From assembly GCF_918741275.1 (NCBI RefSeq), contig NZ_CAKKNA010000001.1, forward strand, positions 1 to 64,000: 64,000 bases of DNA. The letters run 5' to 3'. Made by a program: the position numbers and the translations under genes. This stretch comes from Bacillus sp. CECT 9360. GTDB lineage: Bacteria; Bacillota; Bacilli; Bacillales; DSM-1321. Positions 8,696-16,921 of the stretch are shown one piece after another. The notes under the pieces are model-generated. The model saw nothing but the letters and a program-made list of their open reading frames with translations. It was not told the DNA's origin and searched no databases. Each line of letters starts with the position of its first letter. Within the stretch, counting starts at the first letter, position 1.

Positions 8696-9001
8696 ATGAG
8701 AGACTTGTTAAAAAAAGGATTTGCGCTAGGGCTGGGTGCCGTTATTACAAGCAAAGAGCAGGCAGAAAAACTTGTTGATGAGTTAGTAAATAAAGGTGAA
8801 ATAAGTCGCGGTGAGTCAAAGGAAATTGTCAATGAATTAATCCAAAAAGGAGAAGAAACCCAAAATCAAATAGACGAGATGATCCAAAAGCGACAGAAGG
8901 AATTGCTGGATCGTTTAAATCTTGCCACGAAAGAGGATATCCAGCGATTGGAGCAGAGGATTAGCACACTTGAAAAAGCAAATAATGACAACAATCTCTA
9001 A
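8696..9001 (+). CDS. Phasin-family/coiled-coil protein paired with UbiB kinase
   Basis: A 101-residue, highly charged helical protein. After a short non-polar start (LLKKGFALGLGAVITSKEQA), it has the E-x-x-V-x-E-L-x-x-K-G-E pattern and a C-terminal coiled coil (KEDIQRLEQRISTLEKA) typical of phasin-superfamily proteins attached to polyhydroxyalkanoate granules or membranes. The start at 8696 follows AAGGAGG. It lies 25 bp upstream of the ABC1/UbiB kinase gene and is probably cotranscribed; this pair is seen in other bacilli. No polyhydroxyalkanoate synthesis genes are in the window, so a granule role is not established. Confidence 0.65.
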   Translation: MRDLLKKGFALGLGAVITSKEQAEKLVDELVNKGEISRGESKEIVNELIQKGEETQNQIDEMIQKRQKELLDRLNLATKEDIQRLEQRISTLEKANNDNNL

Positions 9002-9026
9002 ATAGATTTAAAGAGTTGGGACAGGA

Positions 9027-10718
9027 GTGTTGCATATTATTAGGAATCGTATACGACATATACAACGCTATCGGAACATCGTAACCGTTTTTACCCGTTA
9101 TGGCTTTGGTTTCATGATGAAAGAATTGGGTCTCCTTGAATGGCTCTCGATACCAAAACGGGTATTCATTGAACGAAATAAGGAAATCCAAAATAAAACG
9201 ACTGGTGAACGGGTGCGATTGTTTTTAGAGGAACTGGGTCCGACTTTTATTAAAATGGGGCAGTTGGCCAGCACCCGTCCGGATGTTATTCCTGGGGAAA
9301 TCATTCAGGAGCTGGAGAAGCTGCAGGATCATGTACCGCCTTTTTCGACTGAGGAGGTCCATCGGATCATTGAACAGGAATTAGGAGTTGTAACCGAGGG
9401 GATTTTTGATCACTTTAGTCCGACCCCTCTCGCAGCGGCATCAATCGGTCAAGTTCATTCTGCGGTTTTGAAAACAGGGGAACGAGTTGCCGTAAAAATT
9501 CAACGGCCGGATATTAAGAGTGTGATAGAAACGGATTTAGAAATTCTGCATGATTTAGCCGGACTGGCCGAGCATCGCCTCGAGTGGGCATCCAGATATC
9601 GAATAAGGGATATTGTGGCTGAGTTTTCCCAATCTCTTCGGGAAGAGTTGGATTATGAGAACGAAGGGCGGAACTCGGAAAAGATTGCAAGCCAATTTAA
9701 GGACGATACGCATATTCGTGTCCCAAAAATATATTGGGATTATTCCAGCCAAAAAGTCCTCACAATGGAATACGTGGAGGGCATAAAATTAAATGAAATA
9801 CAAACTCTGGAGGATAATGGGCATGATCGTAAAATCCTGGCTGAGAGGGTTGTAAACGCGATTTTTGAGCAGGTTTTTATGGGAGGGGTTTTTCATGGAG
9901 ACCCTCATCCGGGGAATATATTGGCATTGCCGGAAGAGACAATCGTTTTTATCGATTTTGGGATGGTCGGCCGGCTCACTCCGGAACTGAAAAGTCATTT
10001 TGCTTCTTTAGTTATTGGAATGATGCGGCAAAGTTCGGACGAAATGATAAAAGCGATTACGAATATGGGGTTATTACCTGACGATATCAATATGCCTAAA
10101 CTAAGGATGGATGTCGATTTGCTAAGGGAAAAGTATTACGGTGTCCCATTTAGTCAAATGAGTTTGGGGCAGGCTGTCAATGACTTATTTTCTGTCGCAT
10201 TCCGTCACAGTATTCGGCTCCCTGCAGACTTAACGTTGTTGGGGAAGACGCTGCTTACGATAGAAGGTATTGTAGAAAAGCTGGATCCCGAACTAAGTAT
10301 CATCTCAGTCGCGGAGCCGTTTGGACGCCGGATGTTAAAAGAACGATTCTATCCAAAGAACATCGCGGAAAAGGTAAGGGAACACCTAATGGAGTATGGA
10401 GAGACTTTAACCGGTCTACCAAAGAACATAAAAGAATTTTCATCAGCCATGAGGAAAGGGAAGATGAAATTAGAAATAGTGATTCCCGACCTTGATTTAT
10501 TCTTTACCAAGTTAAAACGGATCAGCAACCAGTTATCCTTCAGCATTGTATTGCTCTCGTTCAGCATAATCATGACCGGACTGATCATTGGTTCATCACT
10601 TGGTAAGGAAACGCCTACTCTTTTATGGGACTTGCCAACAATTGAAATAGGTTTTGGAATCGCGGCATTTATGTTTCTTTGGCTTTTATATTCGATTTTT
10701 AAATCCGGGATGTTTTAA
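9027..10718 (+). CDS. ABC1/UbiB (AarF)-family atypical kinase
   Basis: A 563-residue member of the UbiB/ADCK family, membrane-anchored atypical kinases/ATPases linked to quinone and lipid homeostasis. Visible motifs: the family KxGQ motif in FIKMGQLASTRPDVIP (about 75-90), an A-rich nucleotide loop (PLAAASIGQVHSA), catalytic Lys in VAVKIQRP, the GVFHGDPHPGNIL catalytic loop (about 290-303) and IDFGMVGRL (DFG-like). Two C-terminal membrane helices lie at about 500-560. The start is uncertain: GTG 9027 overlaps the ribosome site ACAGGAG, and TTG 9030 is equally possible. It forms an operon with the phasin-like gene upstream. Confidence 0.88.
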   Translation: MLHIIRNRIRHIQRYRNIVTVFTRYGFGFMMKELGLLEWLSIPKRVFIERNKEIQNKTTGERVRLFLEELGPTFIKMGQLASTRPDVIPGEIIQELEKLQDHVPPFSTEEVHRIIEQELGVVTEGIFDHFSPTPLAAASIGQVHSAVLKTGERVAVKIQRPDIKSVIETDLEILHDLAGLAEHRLEWASRYRIRDIVAEFSQSLREELDYENEGRNSEKIASQFKDDTHIRVPKIYWDYSSQKVLTMEYVEGIKLNEIQTLEDNGHDRKILAERVVNAIFEQVFMGGVFHGDPHPGNILALPEETIVFIDFGMVGRLTPELKSHFASLVIGMMRQSSDEMIKAITNMGLLPDDINMPKLRMDVDLLREKYYGVPFSQMSLGQAVNDLFSVAFRHSIRLPADLTLLGKTLLTIEGIVEKLDPELSIISVAEPFGRRMLKERFYPKNIAEKVREHLMEYGETLTGLPKNIKEFSSAMRKGKMKLEIVIPDLDLFFTKLKRISNQLSFSIVLLSFSIIMTGLIIGSSLGKETPTLLWDLPTIEIGFGIAAFMFLWLLYSIFKSGMF

Positions 10719-10790
10719 AACACTCGAGGGCAGTGTTGCTCTTGAACCTACCGAATCAAAGGAAACAATTTTATATAAACTGGTGATGTG

Positions 10791-10827
10791 GGCGGCCTTT
10801 TTGTAAAGGGTCGCTTTCATTTTTTTG
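10791..10827 (+). terminator. Terminator after the UbiB kinase gene
   Basis: GCGGCC pairs with GGGTCGC (one wobble) around a T-rich loop, followed by TTTCATTTTTTT. The stem is short, so confidence is moderate. Confidence 0.5.
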
Positions 10828-10930
10828 AGAAGTTTGTACAAAGCAAGTTTGCTGGGTAGAAACAAAATTTTCCCAACATAGTTAAAGAAGAATAGTCCAA
10901 ATTAATTATTTAAAAATTTGGATAAATATG

Positions 10931-11090
10931 TATAATAGTCTCGAAGAGGTGTCAGATAATGGAATAGAAAGCCGATTCCTGACATAATGGTTTCCATCTT
11001 CGGTTTGTTTCACGCACCAGAACACACTCCAATTCCATCGGGCCATTTGCTCATGGTACATGCTAGTGATCCACTATTTATCTTTTTTTA
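10931..11090 (+). ncRNA. Candidate structured RNA with its own promoter
   Basis: A TATAAT box at 10931-10936 predicts a transcript starting near 10942. From that point nested pairings are visible: CGAAGA (10942) with TCTTCG (10997), TGTCA (10950) with TGACA (10980), and GGAAT (10961) with ATTCC (10975). A short hairpin TAGTG-ATC-CACTA followed by a T run ends the stretch near 11090. The 35 box is poor and no known RNA family is recognised. The surrounding 655-base gap (10719-11373) holds no convincing protein gene. Confidence 0.3.
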
Positions 11091-11175
11091 GTAGTACAAC
11101 AAGATGAATAAAATTCTACCCCTATGAGACCCGAACAGAAAACTCCTTTGGATTTCCAATTTACCCAATGAAAGA

Positions 11176-11326
11176 ATGCAGGCAGCTTGTGCATTGCCTG
11201 CATATTTATGGAGGTGATAGAAATGTATAAAAGCATAATAAAAACCCTTAGGTGATTGGTCCGCGAAGACATCCACCAAAGGGTCCTGGAGCGGGAGTAT
11301 ACCCGACTCGTAGTTTAGTATACTCC
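11176..11326 (+). other. Structured leader with 10-codon ORF upstream of comK
   Basis: Three hairpins follow one another: ATGCAGGCA/TGCCTGCAT (11176-11203, 9 bp perfect), CCCTTAGGTG/CACCAAAGGG (11245-11283, one mismatch) and GGAGTATAC/GTATACTCC (11294-11326, 9 bp perfect, then TTTA). Between the first two, a strong GGAGGTGAT site at 11210 precedes ATG 11223 and a 10-codon ORF ending in TGA at 11255, whose last codons run into hairpin 2. It may be a leader peptide/attenuator or a small RNA. Function is inferred only from layout. Confidence 0.35.
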
Positions 11327-11373
11327 TTTAACGAAAAATATAAAACTATAATTCGTTATTAGGGGGAAACGGA

Positions 11374-11925
11374 ATGAAAACTGTTAACAAACATATTTTA
11401 AATCATGACTCATCAATTGTTGCACCTGAATTTGATGGTTATGGTCACGAGAATTCAATAGTCATTGAAAATGATCAGCCTTTTATAGTAAGAATGCGTC
11501 CTGTAGATTTAATAAATGAAACGATCAAGTACTATGGATTTAGCCTGTCGGGAGCTATAGAAGGATCTCGATCTATTTTGGGAAATATCAATATGCCTCC
11601 AATCGTGGTCATACCTTCATCCGATACCATCTGGTTTCCTTGTAAATCCCATAAACACAAAGATTGTGTGTGGCTGGCCCATGCACAAATTGCAGACAAG
11701 GAAAGGGTGGACATTGCCAGAACAAAAGTGCTCTTCAAACAGGGACACAGCTTGATAATTGATCTAAGTGTCAATCAATTTGAAAGAAGAATGCAAAGGG
11801 CCGCAGAGCTTTATCTTGAGCAGATAAAAAGAAAAACAGGGAGGTTTCAAGAATTCAGCATGGGCTTTAATATTTTGAAGGATTCAGGAAATCGAAATTA
11901 CACGGTCCATCGGGAAGAGAGTTAA
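11374..11925 (+). CDS. comK: Competence transcription factor ComK family protein
   Basis: A 183-residue ComK homologue, the minor-groove DNA-binding activator of competence genes that binds AT-boxes (AAAA-N5-TTTT). Family features seen: the central Y-Y-G-x-S-x-x-G-R-like block around residues 49-62, the PPIVVIPSSDTIWFPCKS segment (about 70-90), and W-L-A-H-A-Q followed by F-K-x-G-x-S-L-x-I-x-x-S-V-N-x-F-E (about 98-133). It is close to the length of B. subtilis ComK (192). AGGGGGA precedes the ATG. The upstream region has an AACGAA...TTCGTT repeat and A/T tracts that could serve autoactivation. Confidence 0.85.
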   Translation: MKTVNKHILNHDSSIVAPEFDGYGHENSIVIENDQPFIVRMRPVDLINETIKYYGFSLSGAIEGSRSILGNINMPPIVVIPSSDTIWFPCKSHKHKDCVWLAHAQIADKERVDIARTKVLFKQGHSLIIDLSVNQFERRMQRAAELYLEQIKRKTGRFQEFSMGFNILKDSGNRNYTVHREES

Positions 11926-11960
11926 TATAGCGCATACGTGTAATAATTTTTGAAGATGGG

Positions 11961-12005
11961 TGCCTCAGGTGGGGTACTAAAACTTACCTGAGGCTCCTCT
12001 TTTTA
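11961..12005 (+). terminator. Rho-independent terminator of comK
   Basis: GCCTCAGGT (11962) pairs with ACCTGAGGC (11986) and is followed by TCCTCTTTTT. It lies between comK and the convergent MerR/DUF3967 gene. Confidence 0.75.
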
Positions 12006-13022
12006 AGCCCAAATCTTCCACCATTTCTTTTTCTTCTTTGTCGCAGCAGCTTCACGGAAGCTTGAGACCATGTCATTAAAAGCTTCTTCACGATCCTGGA
12101 TTACTTCCGTTAATTCTTTAATGTTTTGGTTCATTGAATCTACAAAGAGTTCCTGATCTTTATGCAATGATTTGGTTACCGTCCTGATTTCTTTCTGTGT
12201 ATCCTTTACATTCTGGGAAACTTTATTCAAGAGATTTTTATTGTCTTTTGTGGCTGTACTGGAAGCTGTAATCTGCTTTGATAGCTTTTCGAAAGTACCT
12301 TCTGAGGTTCTCGCAATCTTTTCGAAAGTATCTTCCGAAGATTTCGCAATGTTTCTTGAAAGGGTTTCGAATGTTTCGGAAGTAAGTTCCGAAGCTTTCT
12401 CGATATTTTCTGAAATGGTTTCGAATGATTCGTAAGTAAGCTCCGACGCCTGGGAAATTGCATGGTTGAGTTCCTCAATTTCAGCTTTTCTCTTTTCATT
12501 TGTCCTTTGAATGGATCTTGAAATACCTTGGACAGTTTGCAAGTTTGCCTGAGAGATTTCATTCTTTAATTCCTCAATCATCTCATTCCGGCTAGCCTGA
12601 ATCACATTCTTTATTTCATTCACCATGTTCTGCTTGTATGTTTCCATTGCCGCATATAATTCTTCTAAACTTTGGGTTTGTGCCGGCGCATTTACATTCC
12701 CCGTCGTCACAATAGCGTTATCAGCAGAGCTCGGGGAGGGGGTTTCGACTGATTCGGAAGGCGCTTCAGAATCATTCTGTAAATGCTTGTTCATCAGTTT
12801 TCGGATCATATCTTTGCTAAGATTGTTAGCCCGCATTTCCTTGATTTTTTCAAGCAAGATGATTTCCTTCTCGGTATAAAATCTTGCACCTTGCTTCGAA
12901 CGGGGAATCTGTAGAAGTCCCTGTAAATCTTTTTCCCACTGCCTGATTGTTCCGGTCGGGGTATTAATTTTCTTTGATACATCCTTAATTGAATAGGCTC
13001 GCTGTATTTGGCTGTTCGTCAT
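12003..13022 (-). CDS. MerR-type HTH / DUF3967 coiled-coil protein
   Basis: A 339-residue protein. The N-terminus holds a MerR-like winged helix (AYSIKDVSKKINTPTGTIRQ then WEKDLQGLLQIPRSKQGARFY), giving DNA binding. A proline/serine linker follows, then about 200 residues of coiled coil with a repeated S-E-x-T-x-E-x-F-E-T/K-I/L-S unit (about 195-265), and a basic, tryptophan-rich tail KKKKKWWKIWA. This architecture is like RacA-type chromosome-organising proteins and DUF3967 proteins of bacilli. A role in DNA anchoring is inference. The start at 13022 follows AAAGGA; the longer frame starting at 13061 has no site. Confidence 0.7.
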   Translation of the reverse strand: MTNSQIQRAYSIKDVSKKINTPTGTIRQWEKDLQGLLQIPRSKQGARFYTEKEIILLEKIKEMRANNLSKDMIRKLMNKHLQNDSEAPSESVETPSPSSADNAIVTTGNVNAPAQTQSLEELYAAMETYKQNMVNEIKNVIQASRNEMIEELKNEISQANLQTVQGISRSIQRTNEKRKAEIEELNHAISQASELTYESFETISENIEKASELTSETFETLSRNIAKSSEDTFEKIARTSEGTFEKLSKQITASSTATKDNKNLLNKVSQNVKDTQKEIRTVTKSLHKDQELFVDSMNQNIKELTEVIQDREEAFNDMVSSFREAAATKKKKKWWKIWA

Positions 13023-13182
13023 TTTTGACAGTCCTTTCTGCATGCATTTTTTTAAAATCAATGCCGTTGATGTGTATATTCTGCAAAGGATTTGTCTTTT
13101 TCCTGCAACATGACAAAAGCTATCAAAAGAAGAAGCATTTCCTCAAAACAATATAAAAACCTGCAAAATACATTCGAAAAAT

Positions 13183-13211
13183 TTGCATAATGGGAACACT
13201 TGTTCTATAAT
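13183..13211 (+). promoter_or_regulatory. Sigma-A-type promoter of isp
   Basis: TTGCAT (13183-13188), a 17-base spacer and a perfect TATAAT (13206-13211) lie about 150 bp upstream of isp, on the side of the divergent MerR/DUF3967 gene. Confidence 0.55.
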
Positions 13212-13361
13212 ATGATTAAATGGAGCAGTCGGAGGACAAACAAGAGTTGTTTTTCGTCGAAAATGCTCCAAACGTATCTGTTATTGAACATTCTGAATTG
13301 TTATACTTTTTAACAGCAACAGGAGTTGACTTCGATTTTAATTCTGTAAGGAGGAATCCAA

Positions 13362-14324
13362 ATGGAGCGAAAAATGCGATTAATTCCGTATCAGGTGGTT
13401 GAAGAAGTCCAAGAGGTATCCGAAGTCCCGCGGGGTATAGACTTGATTCAGGCTCCCAAGGTGTGGGAGAAGACGAAAGGGAAGGGAATTACGATTGCGA
13501 TTTTGGATACGGGCTGCGAGATTACACATCCAGACTTGAAAGACCGGATCATCGGAGGACGGAATTTCACCGGTGACGATCAAGGAAATAAGGATATTTT
13601 TCTGGATTACAATGGTCATGGCACACATGTTGCCGGTACGATTGCAGCCGTGCAAAACAGTTCTGGAGTTGTAGGTGTTGCGCCTGAAGCCAATTTATTA
13701 ATACTAAAAGTACTCGATAAAAACGGTTCAGGACAATATGACTGGATTATTGATGGCATCAATTATGCAGTTGAGCAAAAGGCTGATATCATCTCGATGA
13801 GTCTGGGTGGCCCAGAGGATGTACCCGAATTACATGAAGCGATCATAAATGCCGTTAAAAATAAAATTCTTGTTGTATGTGCCGCTGGTAATGAGGGGGA
13901 CGGACGTGATACAACAGATGAACTTGGTTATCCTGGCTGCTATAACGAGGTCATTAGTGTCGGGGCCATAGATTTGGAACGCCGGTCTTCCGATTTTACT
14001 AACTCTCATAATGAAATTGATTTAGTAGCACCGGGCGAGGAGATTCTCTCAACCTACCTAAATGGAAAATATGCCAAGCTTAGTGGAACTTCCATGGCTA
14101 CCCCGCATGTGTCTGGGGCATTGGCACTCATTAAAGATATAGCGAACAAAGGTTTCGACCGCAGTCTCACTGTGCCGGAACTGTACGCCCAATTAATAAA
14201 GCGTACCATTCCGCTGGGCAATTCGCCGCAGCTTGAAGGAAATGGTTTACTATACTTAACAACAGTTGATTATTTATCGGAAGTGTTTACCCAAAAATTA
14301 GTGGCTCAAGTGTTGAAAATATGA
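13362..14324 (+). CDS. ispA: Intracellular subtilisin-like serine protease (Isp)
   Basis: A 320-residue peptidase S8 protein with no signal peptide. The N-terminal stretch begins MERKMRLIPYQVVEE, including the LIPY motif that intracellular subtilisins use as an inhibitory extension. The catalytic triad is D49 (AILDTG), H86 (NGHGTHVAG) and S244 (SGTSMATPHVSG); oxyanion N177 is in AAGNEG. Length and motifs match B. subtilis IspA, the major intracellular protease of stationary phase. AGGAGG lies 8 bases upstream of the ATG. The stop overlaps the start of the endonuclease gene (ATGA), so the two are translationally coupled. Confidence 0.92.
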   Translation: MERKMRLIPYQVVEEVQEVSEVPRGIDLIQAPKVWEKTKGKGITIAILDTGCEITHPDLKDRIIGGRNFTGDDQGNKDIFLDYNGHGTHVAGTIAAVQNSSGVVGVAPEANLLILKVLDKNGSGQYDWIIDGINYAVEQKADIISMSLGGPEDVPELHEAIINAVKNKILVVCAAGNEGDGRDTTDELGYPGCYNEVISVGAIDLERRSSDFTNSHNEIDLVAPGEEILSTYLNGKYAKLSGTSMATPHVSGALALIKDIANKGFDRSLTVPELYAQLIKRTIPLGNSPQLEGNGLLYLTTVDYLSEVFTQKLVAQVLKI

Positions 14325-15130
14325 TGGAGAGTCTCGAATTTTTAACAAAAGAACTAGAAAAGGCAAAGTCAGATTTTCTGGAAATTCGCGAAAACCGGCT
14401 CTATTATGATGAACAGACCGATAAGGACATCATAAGCAAGTACTACCAGAATATTTCCTTCACAGAAAGGGATCTTGCGGACAATATTCATAATTTGTTA
14501 GAGCAAACACATGCGTATAAGTTGAGTTACACACCGTACCGTTATTTGTACCCATGGGTTGACCTGCAGGAAAATGGCACATTGAAGAGCATATATTCCG
14601 GTAAGGGAATGGAGCCCATAGCTGCGATTGAGCATGATATCAAGCTCTATGAAATTCAGGCCAAGGGATTGATCAATTCCTTTTCGGGAGAAAACCTATT
14701 AAACTGTGAGCATGTCGTACCTCAGTCCTGGTTCGATAGAAAAGAGCCAATGAGAGGCGATTTGCATCATTTATTCGCCTGCGAACCGAGCTGTAACAGC
14801 AGTCGCAGTAATTTCCCATATTACGATTTTTCTGATTATGTACCAGAGCCGCGAATTTCAGGTATTAAGGATGGGTGCGGAAAGGCCGTGGAAGATAAGT
14901 TTGAACCGGAATACGGAAAAGGCATCGTGGCCAGGGCAACACTCTATTTCCTGGTTCGATATAGAGATGCAATTCGCAAGGAACTGGTAAACATTCCGCT
15001 TTTACTGGAGTGGCATCATAGATTCCCGATATCCATATACGAGAGGCATCGTAACCATGCAATCTATGAAATGCAGGGGAACCGTAATCCGTTTATTGAT
15101 TTTTCGGATAAGGCAGCGGATATGATTTGA
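14321..15130 (+). CDS. Endonuclease I-family nuclease, no signal peptide
   Basis: A 269-residue His-Me finger nuclease of the endonuclease I type. The active-site block ENLLNCEHVVPQSWF is followed by RGDLHHLFACEPSCNSSRSN, giving the H-V-V-P-Q-S and D-x-H-H-L-x-A motifs with metal and catalytic histidines (about residues 130-165). C-terminal LEWHHRFP with N-H-A-I-Y-x-x-Q-G-N-R-N-P-F-I-D is also typical. Relatives are usually exported; here the N-terminus is charged (MESLEFLTKELEKAKSDF) with no signal. It overlaps the isp stop by four bases and should be co-expressed with that protease. A strong terminator follows. Confidence 0.85.
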   Translation: MMESLEFLTKELEKAKSDFLEIRENRLYYDEQTDKDIISKYYQNISFTERDLADNIHNLLEQTHAYKLSYTPYRYLYPWVDLQENGTLKSIYSGKGMEPIAAIEHDIKLYEIQAKGLINSFSGENLLNCEHVVPQSWFDRKEPMRGDLHHLFACEPSCNSSRSNFPYYDFSDYVPEPRISGIKDGCGKAVEDKFEPEYGKGIVARATLYFLVRYRDAIRKELVNIPLLLEWHHRFPISIYERHRNHAIYEMQGNRNPFIDFSDKAADMI

Positions 15131-15143
15131 ATTAGATGAGATG

Positions 15144-15177
15144 AAGGGTGCCATCCAATTTCGGATGGCACCCTTTA
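15144..15177 (+). terminator. Strong rho-independent terminator
   Basis: AAGGGTGCCATCC and GGATGGCACCCTT pair over 13 bp around a 6-base loop, just after the endonuclease gene. Confidence 0.85.
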
Positions 15178-15359
15178 CCTATTTATGGTTTATGAAATGA
15201 TAGTTTGGGATATAGAGAAAATTGTGATTATCTTTTTTTCTGAAATGATTTATTACTGGTAGTACAGGACACGTTCCTGCAGGTAGAGCTGACCGTCAAT
15301 CTCCAGAGGTCGAGGAAGGGGGCTTGGCGGTATTACTATTTCTAAGAGGAGTTGAAGAG

Positions 15360-16622
15360 ATGGGAAAAACGAAGAACAGATGGCTTATTGCAGCCTCAGC
15401 GGTGGGGATTCACATTTCAATAGGATCCGTATACGCATGGAGTGTTTTTACGAAGCCGCTCGCGAATGAATTTGACTGGGACTTAACGGATATCAGTCTC
15501 ACCTTTAGCCTGGCTATTTTATTTCTAGGGCTGTCTGCCGCTTTTTTAGGGCATTTTGTTGAAAAGTACGGGCCCAGAAAAGCGGGCATATTGGCTGCTG
15601 TTTTCTTCGGGATTGGAATGACCGGATCGGGATTGGCGATAAACATGGAGTCCTTGCTATTATTGTATATTTTTTATGGAGTGTTAGGCGGCATTGGTCT
15701 TGGAGTAGGTTATATCGCACCGGTATCGACACTTGTTAAATGGTTCCCGGATCGGAGAGGGCTTGCGACCGGATTAGCGATCATGGGTTTTGGTTTTGCG
15801 GCACTTATTAGTTCACCCATTATGCAAAATCTGATTGAATCCGTAGGCATTGCCAATACGTTTTTTATTCTCGGAACATCGTACTTCCTTATCATGATCG
15901 CTTCGTCGTTATACCTTGAACCGCCGACAAAAGGTTGGATGCCGTCAGGTTTTCAGGAGAAGGTCAAGAGTGGGGATGCCGTTCTACATCAAGATCTGTC
16001 TCAATTAACCGCAAATGAGGCGGTAAAAACAAAAAGATTTTACTACTTATGGGTCATGCTTTTTATAAATATTACATGTGGCATTGCCATTATTTCGGCG
16101 GCATCTCCGTTGGCGCAGGAAAGCATTGGATTAAGTCCGGTCGCCGCTGCGGCACTTGTCGGTGTTTTGGGCGCATTTAATGGTCTTGGAAGAATCGGCT
16201 GGGCATCGGTTTCCGACTTTATCGGAAGGCCGAACACATATACGACATTTTTTATTTTGCAAATCATCGCATTTCCGCTTTTGACGGTCACGGATAATCC
16301 GCTATTGTTCCAAATCATCCTGGCGATTATTTATACTTGCTACGGGGGAGGCTTTGCTTCCATTCCGGCCTATATTGGGGACTTATTCGGAACAAAACAG
16401 CTGGGGGCTATTCACGGATATATCTTAACCGCGTGGGCAGCGGCCGGACTCATCGGTCCGATGTTTGCCTCCTGGATAAGGGAAGCAACCGGAAGCTATT
16501 CACAAAGTCTTATGGTTTTCACAGGCCTATTTGTAATAGCTTTAATCGTATCCTTGTTCATCAGGCTGGATATAAAAAAGATAAGGGCAACTCAAGTTAA
16601 AGCAAAAGTAAAAGCGGGCTGA
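15360..16622 (+). CDS. OFA-family MFS antiporter (oxalate/formate-type)
   Basis: A 420-residue, 12-helix major facilitator of the oxalate:formate antiporter family. It starts RWLIAASAVGIHISIGSVYA, as OFA proteins do, with the G-P-R-K-A-G loop after helix 2, the YIAPVSTLVKWFPDRRGLAT block between helices 4 and 5, and GRIGWASVSDFIGR between helices 8 and 9. Relatives carry monocarboxylates; substrates are rarely known. The start at 15360 follows AAGAGGAG; the longer frame from 15324 has no site. It is monocistronic with a terminator at 16634. Confidence 0.85.
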   Translation: MGKTKNRWLIAASAVGIHISIGSVYAWSVFTKPLANEFDWDLTDISLTFSLAILFLGLSAAFLGHFVEKYGPRKAGILAAVFFGIGMTGSGLAINMESLLLLYIFYGVLGGIGLGVGYIAPVSTLVKWFPDRRGLATGLAIMGFGFAALISSPIMQNLIESVGIANTFFILGTSYFLIMIASSLYLEPPTKGWMPSGFQEKVKSGDAVLHQDLSQLTANEAVKTKRFYYLWVMLFINITCGIAIISAASPLAQESIGLSPVAAAALVGVLGAFNGLGRIGWASVSDFIGRPNTYTTFFILQIIAFPLLTVTDNPLLFQIILAIIYTCYGGGFASIPAYIGDLFGTKQLGAIHGYILTAWAAAGLIGPMFASWIREATGSYSQSLMVFTGLFVIALIVSLFIRLDIKKIRATQVKAKVKAG

Positions 16623-16633
16623 AAATCAGGTTA

Positions 16634-16680
16634 AGCGCCAGGCGCATCCAAGAAAATGGATCGCGACTGGCGCCTTTTTT
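16634..16680 (+). terminator. Terminator of the OFA transporter gene
   Basis: Arms GCGCCAG/CTGGCGC are extended inside by GCGCATCCA/TGGATCGCG, followed by six T. Confidence 0.85.
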
Positions 16681-16847
16681 ATCATTGTTTATTGCTGAAT
16701 TTTATCCTTGGAAACTTATCACTTCTAGCTTTGAAGCAATGGCTTTCTTTAACAAAGATTCTATTTACTCAGGTCGTTAGAATTGCAAAAAAGGATAACT
16801 AAAATATTTTTATTCTTTTTGGATATTTACTTGACTAAGCGGGTGCA

Positions 16848-16856
16848 TGATATAAT
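16848..16856 (+). promoter_or_regulatory. Extended -10 promoter of the type I toxin
   Basis: TGATATAAT is an extended -10 (TGn plus perfect TATAAT at 16851). TTGACT at 16831 is too close (14 bases) for an ideal -35, so the extended element probably matters. The toxin ATG is 66 bp further on. Confidence 0.6.
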
Positions 16857-16895
16857 GAAGGAGCAATAGAATAGCTTTTCTCAAAGGTGGTCGGT

Positions 16896-16916
16896 ACCGT
16901 CCCGAAAGGGGGTGGT
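16896..16916 (+). promoter_or_regulatory. Hairpin sequestering the toxin ribosome site
   Basis: ACCGTCCC and GGGGTGGT pair through eight positions (two wobble) around a GAAAG loop, burying the AGGGGGTGG ribosome site in the stem. Such occlusion is typical of type I toxin mRNAs. Confidence 0.5.
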
Positions 16917-16921
16917 GCTGT

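Noticed and set aside
11078-11279. Two overlapping minus-strand ORFs before comK
   Set aside because: Both run through the hairpins at 11176 and 11245, lack ribosome sites, and have no recognisable domains.
13220-13402. 60-codon ORF starting two bases after the predicted isp transcription start
   Set aside because: Would have to be leaderless, has no ribosome site and overlaps the isp start in another frame. Composition is protein-like, so it is noted but not annotated as a gene.
15240-15340. Possible riboswitch before the OFA transporter gene
   Set aside because: GC-rich complementary words (ACGTTCCTGCAGG and CCAGAGG) exist but form no consistent fold and match no known aptamer.
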